The position numbers and the translations under genes were made by a program. A stretch of DNA of 5,830 bases, from contig JAAYGP010000236.1 in the NCBI GenBank assembly GCA_012727625.1, positions 1 through 5,830 on the forward strand, written 5' to 3'. The notes under the pieces were generated by a model. That model was not told the origin of the DNA. It made no database searches and worked only from the letters and a program-made list of their open reading frames with translations. This document shows positions 1-5,530 of this stretch, one piece after another (within the stretch, counting starts at the first letter, position 1; the number at the start of each line of letters is the position of its first letter). Source of the DNA: Clostridiaceae bacterium. GTDB taxonomy: Bacteria > Bacillota > Clostridia > DSM-8532.

Positions 1-1
1 A

Positions 2-136
2 TTTGATATACCCGTACGTGAAAAGATAGGAAGGGCAAAATATATAGAAGAAGACAAGGTTGATGCTGAGTTTCCAAAGATAGAACAGGAATTGGCGGAT
101 GAAATGGATGCACTGGTTGCAAAGGAGGGTGAATAG
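2..136 (+). CDS. ntpA: V-type ATP synthase subunit A, C-terminal end only (5'-truncated by window)
   Basis: The last 44 codons of a gene that begins before the window. Read in the frame starting at base 2, it opens with FDIPVREKIGRAKY, the recognisable C-terminal segment of bacterial/archaeal V-type ATPase subunit A, and ends at TAG (134-136). By family knowledge, subunit A is the catalytic nucleotide-binding subunit of the cytoplasmic V1 head and alternates with subunit B in the A3B3 ring. Its Walker motifs lie upstream and cannot be seen here. The last codons contain the strong ribosome site AAAGGAGGGTG of the next gene, and only two bases separate the stop from that ATG, so A and B are very probably translationally coupled. 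Identification rests on this short tail plus the B and D genes that follow. Confidence 0.93.
   Translation, partial: FDIPVREKIGRAKYIEEDKVDAEFPKIEQELADEMDALVAKEGE
121..131 (+). promoter_or_regulatory. Ribosome binding site of subunit B, inside the end of subunit A
   Basis: AAAGGAGGGTG lies about 8 bases before ATG 139 and overlaps the last codons of the upstream gene. It fixes the start of subunit B at 139 and points to coupled translation. Confidence 0.85.
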
Positions 137-138
137 TC

Positions 139-1509
139 ATGTTAAAGGAATATCGCTCAATTGAGGAAGTTGCCGGGCCTTTGATGCTGGTGCAGGACGT
201 TGAGGGTGTAACATACAACGAGCTTGGGGAGATTGAGCTTCAAAATGGCGAGGTGCGCCGGTGCAAGGTGCTGGAGGTGGACGGATCAAACGCGGTGGTT
301 CAGCTGTTTGAAAGTGCCGTCGGAATAAATCTTTCCAACAGCAAGGTGCGTTTTCTGGGAAGAGGAATGGAGTTGCCTGTTTCAATGGATATGCTGGGCA
401 GGGTTTTTGATGGACTGGGTAAACCCATTGACGGCGGACCTGAAATAATTCCGGACAAAAGGATAGATATTAACGGTGTTCCCATGAACCCTGCAGCCCG
501 TGATTATCCATCCGAATTTATACAAACGGGTGTTTCAGCTATTGATGGTTTGAATACCCTTGTAAGGGGGCAAAAGCTTCCCATATTTTCAGGCTCGGGT
601 CTTCCCCATGCCCAGCTGGCGGCGCAGATTGCAAGGCAGGCTAAAGTCCTGGGCACCGACAGCAAGTTCGCGGTTGTTTTTGCCGCCATCGGAATAACCT
701 TTGAAGAAGCTGATTTCTTTATTAGTGATTTTAAAAGAACCGGGGCAATAGACAGGGCGGTTTTATTTATGAATCTTGCCAATGACCCGGCGGTTGAGCG
801 TATTTCAACACCGCGCATGGCACTTACGGCCGCTGAATACCTTGCCTTTCAAAAAGATATGCATGTTCTTGTAATTTTAACTGATATAACCAACTATGCC
901 GAAGCTCTTCGTGAAGTTTCTGCTGCCCGTAAGGAAGTGCCAGGGCGTCGTGGATATCCCGGATATCTTTATACGGATTTGGCAACCCTTTATGAACGCG
1001 CCGGCAGGCAAAGAGGACATGAGGGAAGTATTACTTTAATTCCGATACTGACCATGCCGGAGGATGATAAAACTCATCCCATCCCCGACCTTACGGGATA
1101 TATAACCGAGTGTCAGATAATCTTAAGCCGGGAGCTTCATAATAAAGGGATTACACCGCCAATTGATGTGCTTCCGTCTTTGTCCAGGTTAAAGGACAAG
1201 GGTATTGGAGAGGGAAAGACCCGTGAGGATCATGCAAACACAATGAACCAGTTGTTTGCCGCATATGCCCGCGGTAAGGAAGCAAAAGAGCTGGCGGTAA
1301 TTTTAGGTGATGCGGCGCTCACTGAAACTGATAAGCTTTATGCTCAGTTTGCCGATAATTTTGAGGCGGAATATGTGTCGCAAGGTTTTGATACCGACAG
1401 GTCAATTACTGAGACTCTTGACCTTGGCTGGAAGCTGTTGACAATACTGCCTGTCGGCGAACTAAAGCGCATTAAGCAGGAGTATATTGATAAATATCTG
1501 AAAAAGTGA
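139..1509 (+). CDS. ntpB: V-type ATP synthase subunit B (regulatory, non-catalytic nucleotide-site subunit)
   Basis: The 456-residue product is full length for the bacterial NtpB/AtpB family. It forms the A3B3 hexamer of the cytoplasmic V1 head with subunit A and contributes to the nucleotide sites at the A-B interfaces. Seen in the sequence: an N-terminal beta-barrel region (about residues 5-75); a central nucleotide-binding-fold domain (about 80-360) with SGSGLPHAQLAAQIARQA at 151-168, the altered P-loop region typical of B subunits and lacking a GKT Walker A; and the ATPase alpha/beta signature PPIDVLPSLS at 340-349. Arg350 directly follows and aligns with the arginine finger that B donates to the catalytic site in family members. 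A helical C-terminal domain completes it. The start is set by the ribosome site 8 bases upstream. Subunit A ends 2 bases before it and subunit D starts 33 bases after it. No lesion is visible. Confidence 0.97.
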   Translation: MLKEYRSIEEVAGPLMLVQDVEGVTYNELGEIELQNGEVRRCKVLEVDGSNAVVQLFESAVGINLSNSKVRFLGRGMELPVSMDMLGRVFDGLGKPIDGGPEIIPDKRIDINGVPMNPAARDYPSEFIQTGVSAIDGLNTLVRGQKLPIFSGSGLPHAQLAAQIARQAKVLGTDSKFAVVFAAIGITFEEADFFISDFKRTGAIDRAVLFMNLANDPAVERISTPRMALTAAEYLAFQKDMHVLVILTDITNYAEALREVSAARKEVPGRRGYPGYLYTDLATLYERAGRQRGHEGSITLIPILTMPEDDKTHPIPDLTGYITECQIILSRELHNKGITPPIDVLPSLSRLKDKGIGEGKTREDHANTMNQLFAAYARGKEAKELAVILGDAALTETDKLYAQFADNFEAEYVSQGFDTDRSITETLDLGWKLLTILPVGELKRIKQEYIDKYLKK

Positions 1510-1528
1510 TGCAGGAAGATGAACGCAT

Positions 1529-1534
1529 AAGGAG
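1529..1534 (+). promoter_or_regulatory. Ribosome binding site of subunit D
   Basis: AAGGAG sits 8 bases before ATG 1543 in the short gap after subunit B. It supports the chosen start and shows that D has its own initiation site within the operon. Confidence 0.8.
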
Positions 1535-1542
1535 TTTTCTTA

Positions 1543-2217
1543 ATGGCTCGATTGAACGTAAATCCCACCAGAATGGTGCTGACTGGTCTTAAAAAAAGAC
1601 TGAAAACCGCAATAAGGGGACACAAGCTCTTAAAAGACAAGCGGGATGAGTTGATGAAAAAATTTCTGGATATTGTCCGGGAAAATAAGCGCTTGCGCGA
1701 GGAAATGGAAGAAAAGCTCATGGTAGTGCATTCGCGCTTTGTAATGGCCAGAGCGGTTATGAACACCGAGCTTGTTGAGGAAGCGCTGATGTTTCCTAAA
1801 ATAGAGCTTAATCTGAAAGCCAAAACCCGCAATATTATGAGCGTGAATGTTCCTGTCCTGGAATTCACCACCGGGGAAAACATTGAGGGAGATATTTACC
1901 CGTATGGCTTTGCCTATACCACAGGTGAGCTGGATGAGGCAATAGCAACCCTTTCCGCTCTTGCCCCGGATTTATTAAAACTTGCAGAAATGGAGAAATC
2001 GGCACAGCTTCTGGCAGACGAAATAGAAAAAACCCGCCGCCGTGTTAATGCGCTTGAATATGTGATGATTCCAAATCTCCAGGAAACAATAAAATACATC
2101 ACAATGAAACTGGAGGAAAACGAAAGATCCAACCTGACCCGCCTGATGAAAGTTAAGGACATGATGCTTGAGAAAGCGCACCACTATAAAGCAAGGCGTG
2201 GTTTTAGCAGCGGATGA
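1543..2217 (+). CDS. ntpD: V-type ATP synthase subunit D (central rotor stalk)
   Basis: The 224-residue product matches the family in length and in both conserved ends. The N-terminus has RLNVNPTRM (residues 3-11) followed by a basic helix with RGHKLLKDKRDEL. The C-terminus has RRRVNALEYVMIPNL and a long charged helix. By family knowledge, these two helices form the antiparallel coiled-coil shaft that turns inside the A3B3 ring and couples ATP chemistry to rotation of the membrane ring. The middle, around residues 85-125, is less conserved and carries the globular part. It is the last ATPase gene here, and D commonly closes such operons. No clear terminator follows it on the + strand. The C-terminus ends in a Ser/Gly-containing tail and shows no truncation. 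Confidence 0.96.
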   Translation: MARLNVNPTRMVLTGLKKRLKTAIRGHKLLKDKRDELMKKFLDIVRENKRLREEMEEKLMVVHSRFVMARAVMNTELVEEALMFPKIELNLKAKTRNIMSVNVPVLEFTTGENIEGDIYPYGFAYTTGELDEAIATLSALAPDLLKLAEMEKSAQLLADEIEKTRRRVNALEYVMIPNLQETIKYITMKLEENERSNLTRLMKVKDMMLEKAHHYKARRGFSSG

Positions 2218-2260
2218 CAAATATTCTCACTGAATTTGGCGACAGCATATGTTTATGTTT

Positions 2261-2306
2261 TCAAAACAAAAACCTCACTTTTTTAAAGGTAGCAGTATGG
2301 GAGGTT
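2261..2306 (-). terminator. Possible rho-independent terminator of the decayed regulator/ABC operon
   Basis: On the - strand, AACCTC (2306-2301) pairs with GAGGTT (2276-2271), and a U-rich tail reading TTTGTTTT follows at once. The stem is only 6 bp and the loop is 24 nt, so this is weak. Its orientation and position, just beyond the ABC stub, fit a relic of the end of that operon. On the + strand there is no T-tail, so it would not terminate the ATPase operon. Confidence 0.3.
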
Positions 2307-2393
2307 CTGTAATCCGGCGGGTGCAAGGTGACTTAACCCGCCAGAGTTCCGATACATAAATTGTAGGTTTCTGCATTCCATAATCTTATTCAT
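2283..2393 (-). pseudogene. Stub of an ABC transporter ATP-binding protein gene
   Basis: ATG 2393 has a strong ribosome site (GGAGGAG, 2407-2401) and begins MNKIMECRNLQFMYR, which resembles the first strand of ABC ATPases (commonly xxLEVRNLTFRYG). After about 15 codons the similarity stops. The frame runs on with NSGGLSHLAPAGLQNL and closes at TAA (2285-2283) after 36 residues. There is no Walker A, signature motif, Walker B or H-loop. The ATG overlaps by ATGA with the stop of the frame-corrected GntR gene upstream, the classic spacing of YtrA-type regulator/ABC operons. I infer that nearly all of the ATPase gene and any permease genes were lost by deletion. A free-standing 36-residue peptide is possible but has nothing to support it beyond the ribosome site. 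The identification rests on a very short segment. Confidence 0.55.
2316..2342 (-). repeat. GC-rich inverted repeat (hairpin) of unknown role
   Basis: GGCGGGT (2316-2322) and ACCCGCC (2336-2342) are perfect 7-bp inverted arms around a 13-nt loop. Inside the loop AAG/CTT could add a short inner stem. No T-run follows on either strand, so it is not a standard terminator. It lies exactly where the ABC stub loses similarity to its family, so it may belong to DNA brought in or left at a deletion junction. Confidence 0.5.
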
Positions 2394-2760
2394 TTTTTCA
2401 TCTCCTCCATAATTGTCGTTATCATTTTAAAAATTCCGTTTCTTCAAAACCGAGTTTATTCATTTTCTCAAGAAACTGCTGAACCTGCTCCTTGGCAATT
2501 TTTGATCTAACCTTAAGAATCATTTCCATATCCTCCGTTACAAACTTTCAGCTTGTTCCGGCAGTGAACAAAAGACCATCCTCTTCCAGTTTTGCAAAAG
2601 CCCTTTGCAGGGTATTGGGATTCACCGATATTTCCTGCGCAAATTCTTTTACGGAGGGCAGCCTTGAGCCTGGTGCATAAACGCCGGAACATATTCTTAG
2701 TTTTATCTGCTCAATCAATTGCGCATATATCGGGCGATCCGATTTAAGCTCCCAAGGCAT
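2390..2760 (-). pseudogene. GntR family (YtrA subfamily) transcriptional regulator, interrupted by TGA and a frame change
   Basis: ATG 2760 follows AAAGGAG with 7 bases between. The open part is 70 residues: an N-terminal winged helix-turn-helix of the GntR/YtrA type, with DRPIYAQLIEQIK (8-20), PGSRLPSVKEFAQ (30-42) and recognition helix VNPNTLQRAFAKLE (46-59), ending EEDGLLFTAGTS. There TGA (2550-2548) replaces the Gly usual in the family's TSG(K/R)FVT segment; GGA to TGA is one base. The same frame continues KFVTEDMEMILKVRSKIA and on to GFEETEFLK, the expected C-terminal dimerisation helices, then stops at TGA (2424-2422). One base back, the frame reads MITTIMEEMKK and stops at 2390, overlapping the next ATG. 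Restored length is about 123 residues, normal for the subfamily, which represses neighbouring ABC operons. Most likely a pseudogene. Recoding (TGA readthrough plus a -1 shift at T TTA AAA) or sequencing error is less likely but open. Confidence 0.8.
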
Positions 2761-2773
2761 TTAACCACTCCTT

Positions 2774-2809
2774 TGTATTATTGTATTAATCACTCAATAC
2801 AGTAATACA
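2774..2809 (-). promoter_or_regulatory. Palindromic operator with four half-sites (probable YtrA/GntR binding site)
   Basis: A 36-bp imperfect palindrome. On the + strand the left arm has two tandem copies, TGTATTA (2774-2780) and TGTATTA (2782-2788). The right arm mirrors them with AATACA (2796-2801) and TAATACA (2803-2809), all on an 8-bp spacing or close to it. It covers the -10 box and start region of the regulator's own promoter, as expected for autorepression. Palindromic operators over their own promoter are usual for YtrA-type repressors. That this regulator binds here is inference. Confidence 0.7.
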
Positions 2810-2830
2810 GAAAAATAAACACGCTGTCAA
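2802..2830 (-). promoter_or_regulatory. Sigma-A type promoter of the GntR/ABC operon
   Basis: On the - strand a perfect -35 TTGACA (2830-2825) is separated by exactly 17 bases from TATTAC (2807-2802), a 4/6 match to TATAAT. The -10 box lies inside the palindromic operator. Transcription should start around 2795, leaving a short leader of about 35 nt before ATG 2760. Confidence 0.7.
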
Positions 2831-2892
2831 TACGTTTATAAAAGTAAATTTAAATGCCTGGGTAACATAATCCCATTTTTGGCCCATCTTCA

Positions 2893-2898
2893 TATGAT
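2893..2898 (+). promoter_or_regulatory. Possible -10 element of tgl
   Basis: TATGAT within CATATGATG, 35-40 bases before the tgl start, matches 5 of 6 bases of a sigma-A -10 box, and its CATA start also recalls sporulation sigma-E/sigma-K -10 boxes. I find no convincing -35 partner for any of these, so the sigma factor cannot be decided. Upstream, TGGG (2859-2862) and CCCA (2872-2875) form a short inverted repeat. Confidence 0.25.
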
Positions 2899-2917
2899 GT
2901 AATAAAAAAGTTTTATC

Positions 2918-2923
2918 AAGGAG
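2918..2923 (+). promoter_or_regulatory. Ribosome binding site of tgl
   Basis: AAGGAG, extended by AG, lies 9 bases before ATG 2933 and fixes that start. Confidence 0.75.
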
Positions 2924-2932
2924 AGAAAGCAA

Positions 2933-3706
2933 ATGATTCAGATTGAAAGAAATTTAATTACGGATGATTCCATTCAAAGACAATATCCGGCAGGAAGCAC
3001 GAAATGGCAGATTGCAAAAATGATAACTGAAAATGATGCTGTTTATTCATATCCCTCAATGAAGTTTCTTGAGTTTGAACTTGATGCAAGAAAAGAGCTT
3101 GTCAATGCTTCCGAAAGGTTAAACAACAGTTTTTTTTCCTTCAGATTATTTAAAGACTCCATGTGTAATGCAAACTACTGGGATAGAACCCGGGAAGGCG
3201 GATTCAGGCTGAAAAAAGAAGTTAAACCTCACGAAGCTGTTCGCGACATATATAAAAACAGCCGATTATATGGTACGGAATGCGCAACCGCAATAGTTAT
3301 AGTGTTTTATATGGCTTTGGTTGAAGTGCTGCCGCCTGAGCTGTTTGACAATCTTTTTTCGGATATATACCTGATGGACTGGAAATATCTTGACAAGGAT
3401 CTCGGTGTGCATACATACAGAAATGTAAGGAATGCTCTGCCCGGAGACTGCCTGTATTTTAAAAATCCGGATGTGAACCCGGATACTCCTGAATGGCAGG
3501 GGGAAAATGTCATAATGTTATTGAACGGATATTATTATGGTCATGGAATAGGTATAAAAACTTCCAACGAGATTCTGCGTGATTTAAACCGAAACAGGGC
3601 ATACGGCTCCGAAACCCCGGCATATTTAATGGATCAAATAGTAAAGCCTGATTTTATTTATCTTGCATCCAGATATTTCACTTATACCCGGGACCGGAAC
3701 CAATAA
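2933..3706 (+). CDS. tgl: Protein-glutamine gamma-glutamyltransferase (spore-coat transglutaminase)
   Basis: The 257-residue product resembles Bacillus Tgl (about 245 residues) along its length. Tgl enzymes form epsilon-(gamma-glutamyl)lysine isopeptide bonds between glutamine and lysine side chains and, in Bacillus, cross-link coat proteins such as GerQ in the maturing spore. The three catalytic positions are present: Cys117 in YGTECATAIVIVFY, Glu191 in WQGENVIML and His204 in YYGHGIG, with nearly the same spacing as Bacillus Cys116/Glu187/His200. Other family segments are SMKFLEFELDAR (42-53), HEAVRDIY (100-107) and GDCLYFKNPD (171-180). No signal peptide or membrane segment is seen, as expected for a mother-cell enzyme. 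A 14-residue N-terminal extension before the WQI-like segment and a short basic tail account for the extra length. It has its own ribosome site and stands alone, divergent from the broken regulator and convergent with the zinc-ribbon gene. Confidence 0.93.
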   Translation: MIQIERNLITDDSIQRQYPAGSTKWQIAKMITENDAVYSYPSMKFLEFELDARKELVNASERLNNSFFSFRLFKDSMCNANYWDRTREGGFRLKKEVKPHEAVRDIYKNSRLYGTECATAIVIVFYMALVEVLPPELFDNLFSDIYLMDWKYLDKDLGVHTYRNVRNALPGDCLYFKNPDVNPDTPEWQGENVIMLLNGYYYGHGIGIKTSNEILRDLNRNRAYGSETPAYLMDQIVKPDFIYLASRYFTYTRDRNQ

Positions 3707-3725
3707 GCCGGAATATCCCATTTTT
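3690..3725 (+). terminator. Possible terminator of tgl at a convergent gene end
   Basis: GGGACCGG (3690-3697) can pair with CCGG (3708-3711) and, after a 4-nt bulge, TCCC (3716-3719), followed by ATTTTT. The stem begins inside the last tgl codons. The bulged stem makes it modest, but the position at the 20-bp gap between converging genes is right. Confidence 0.4.
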
Positions 3726-3726
3726 G

Positions 3727-4149
3727 TCATGTCTTTTTCATAAAACTGGTACCGCATAAAGGGCAGGTTGCCTGAAGCTTGCCCTTATGCCGGGGAAGCC
3801 TTAAGGTTTTTTTGCATTGAGTGCATTTGAGAAAAAGATATTGTTTTCTTTGGCTTAACCTTATTTTTAATTTCTGAAATCTGTTTTTAATGTTATGAAA
3901 TAGTTTTTTAAACCAGTGAAAGAGTTTCATAAGCTGCATTGCAAAAGCCCTGTTTATTTCATCAAATTTATAAAGTTCTCTTCTGCGTTTGTCAAAATTC
4001 CTTGAGAAAGCCCTGAATATGGCATAGCCGATAATTATTACACCAACTATCCATATATACGGGTATGGCAAAAAAATCAAAGCAAAGACAGCTAAAAAGA
4101 CAGAGTATCTGTCAATACCGTAACGTCCTGCAAACATTCCACGAAACAT
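3727..4149 (-). CDS. Small membrane protein with C-terminal zinc ribbon, function unknown
   Basis: I do not recognise this 140-residue protein by name. Residues 1-15 are a short polar, Arg-containing N-terminus. About 16-46 is strongly hydrophobic with a Pro-Tyr-Pro break near 28-30, reading as a two-helix hairpin or one long membrane segment. About 47-107 is very rich in Lys/Arg with aromatic residues (RRRELYKFDE, KLFHWFKKLFHN), probably a basic amphipathic helix at the cytoplasmic face. The C-terminus is a zinc ribbon with C109-x2-C112 and C129-x2-C132, 16 residues between knuckles, of the rubredoxin-like CxxC type. Predicted net charge is strongly positive. The start is supported by GAGGTG 5 bases before ATG 4149 and by a consensus promoter just upstream. 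It follows the diguanylate cyclase on the same strand by 56 nt. Nucleic-acid or membrane-surface binding is possible but only a guess. Confidence 0.8.
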   Translation of the reverse strand: MFRGMFAGRYGIDRYSVFLAVFALIFLPYPYIWIVGVIIIGYAIFRAFSRNFDKRRRELYKFDEINRAFAMQLMKLFHWFKKLFHNIKNRFQKLKIRLSQRKQYLFLKCTQCKKTLRLPRHKGKLQATCPLCGTSFMKKT

Positions 4150-4167
4150 GTCTTCACCTCTTAAACT

Positions 4168-4196
4168 ATTATAAATACTGTTTTGCAGGATGTCAA
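4168..4196 (-). promoter_or_regulatory. Consensus-perfect sigma-A promoter of the zinc-ribbon gene
   Basis: On the - strand TTGACA (4196-4191), a 17-base spacer and TATAAT (4173-4168): 12 of 12 consensus bases at the ideal spacing. It starts only 9 bases after the cyclase stop codon and predicts transcription from about 4161, a leader of roughly a dozen bases before ATG 4149. This suggests high, constitutive expression independent of the cyclase gene. Confidence 0.9.
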
Positions 4197-4205
4197 TCCG
4201 TCGTT

Positions 4206-5528
4206 TTACACAAGATTTACTGTCTGATCGGTTTCATTTGCAGAGTCCTTACGGCCTGTAAATACTCCGATTCTGTTTTTACCGGCTCTTTTTGCTTCAA
4301 ACATGGCAAAATCAGGCTGATCAATAATTTCTGAAATTGTTTTGCTCCAGAACCGGGAGGAACTTATGCCTATGCACAAACCGGCACTGACATTTGACGA
4401 TTTATCTATTATCTTATAAAATTCCTCCGCGTAGCGCTCCTGAATCCTCCGGGCTATTTTGACAGCCTGCTCTTCATTGCAGTCATAAAGGTAGAGAAGG
4501 AATTCATCCCCGCCGAAACGTGAGGGTATGTCCGATTTTCTGCAGGTCTCTTTTAAAATCCTGCCCACAAGTTTAAGAAGCGCGTCCCCGCCCTGATGGC
4601 CATATAATTCATTTATCATACTGAAATTATCAAGATCTATAAACAACAGACAATGCTCAACAGAATCAAAGGAGGGATGGTTAATATACTGCCCGAGGGT
4701 ATGCATTAAATAATTTCTGTTCAATACGCCTGTAAGATCATCATGTATTATTTGCTCATACAAGGCGTCTTTTTCCTTTATGGCATTCTCAAGTTCCTTG
4801 CTGCGATTGAAAAGCAGCTTTCCCTGATAAAGCGCTGAAGCCAGCATCATAATAACAGGACCAACCCATGGAAAATCGACCAGACGGATTATGCTTGTCG
4901 CATTTAATGCGCCATAAAGCCCTGACGCAGACCAGCCGGTAAAACCAACGGCCAATGGCCAGTACAGGGATCTGCACTCGGGATTTTTTATGTAATGCCG
5001 CATAAATATTACATAACAGGTAAACAAATAGCCCATGATATAAAGCACCAGAAGGTTAAAACCCATACCTTTAATCATTGTGGGGTGTGGTGTGATTTTG
5101 GCATACCGCGTAATTATCCAATTGTCTTCAAACCAGACGAGGAGAATACATACAAGGCAGTTAAGGATTGTAACATACTTTGTTTTTTTAAAGGATTTGT
5201 TTAAGACACCCTCAATAAAAGATATACCAAAAAGTGGTGAGATGGATAACCCCGTATAGCTGATTCTGGTCCAGAAGTCAACCTTAGCAACAGTTGTTGA
5301 TGTGGAATAAAGGGCATAGCCTGATAACAGCAGGAAAAAAGAAAACTGAAGGGTGATAAGGCTAAGAAAAGTCGAGACGTTTCGATTGTAGAAGTAAGAT
5401 ATAATCGTATAAATAAGAATTATGGCAACAACTATTGCTCCTATTGCAGGTCCGATCGAACCTTTACTGAGCTTTATTACAGAATCAGGCTGAAGTTCAA
5501 ATGTTTCACCGAAATAATAAACATTCAT
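4206..5528 (-). CDS. Membrane diguanylate cyclase, 7-TM sensor plus GGDEF domain
   Basis: The 440-residue protein should make cyclic di-GMP from two GTP at the inner membrane face. The N-terminal half has about seven hydrophobic segments (near 25-47, 53-75, 87-107, 117-134, 154-177, 188-207, 219-236), resembling the 7-TM sensor region found before histidine kinases and GGDEF domains. A short charged helix (about 238-260) leads into the GGDEF domain (about 261-423): DDLTGVLNRN (263-272), metal-site FIDLDNF (296-302) with Asp298, Asn306, the signature GGDEF at 339-343, and closing AKRAGKNRIGVF. RKSD (330-333), five residues before GGDEF, is an intact RxxD inhibitory site, so product feedback is predicted. 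The usual Lys of the FKxxND motif is Ser303 and its Asp is Glu307; the core catalytic residues remain. A 17-residue tail follows. The ligand is unknown. ATG 5528 follows an unusual G-rich ribosome site. Confidence 0.93.
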   Translation of the reverse strand: MNVYYFGETFELQPDSVIKLSKGSIGPAIGAIVVAIILIYTIISYFYNRNVSTFLSLITLQFSFFLLLSGYALYSTSTTVAKVDFWTRISYTGLSISPLFGISFIEGVLNKSFKKTKYVTILNCLVCILLVWFEDNWIITRYAKITPHPTMIKGMGFNLLVLYIMGYLFTCYVIFMRHYIKNPECRSLYWPLAVGFTGWSASGLYGALNATSIIRLVDFPWVGPVIMMLASALYQGKLLFNRSKELENAIKEKDALYEQIIHDDLTGVLNRNYLMHTLGQYINHPSFDSVEHCLLFIDLDNFSMINELYGHQGGDALLKLVGRILKETCRKSDIPSRFGGDEFLLYLYDCNEEQAVKIARRIQERYAEEFYKIIDKSSNVSAGLCIGISSSRFWSKTISEIIDQPDFAMFEAKRAGKNRIGVFTGRKDSANETDQTVNLV

Positions 5529-5530
5529 AA

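Noticed and set aside
504..818. 104-codon open frame on the - strand inside subunit B
   Set aside because: Shadow of the strongly conserved subunit B coding sequence; no family resemblance.
1344..1883. 179-codon open frame on the - strand across the B-D junction
   Set aside because: Antisense to two clearly coding ATPase genes. Its Ser/Arg/Phe-rich product has no domain and no ribosome site.
2316..2342. GC hairpin considered as terminator of the ATPase operon or as a group II intron fragment
   Set aside because: No T-run on either side, and the resemblance to intron domains is too slight to support; kept only as an inverted repeat.
2548..2550. TGA considered as selenocysteine or Trp recoding
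   Set aside because: The family position is Gly, no selenocysteine insertion hairpin is evident, and other genes here use TGA as a normal stop (subunits B and D, zinc-ribbon gene).
2492..2680. 62-codon open frame on the + strand opposite the GntR gene
   Set aside because: The opposite strand is clearly GntR winged-helix sequence; the + frame lacks any recognisable motif.
2857..2898. Sigma-K or sigma-E promoter for tgl
   Set aside because: CATATGATG resembles the -10 only in part and no -35 element lies at the right distance, so no specific sporulation promoter is claimed.
4065..4334. 89-codon open frame on the + strand
   Set aside because: Overlaps the starts and ends of two supported - strand genes and their promoter; Cys-rich but no motif and no ribosome site.
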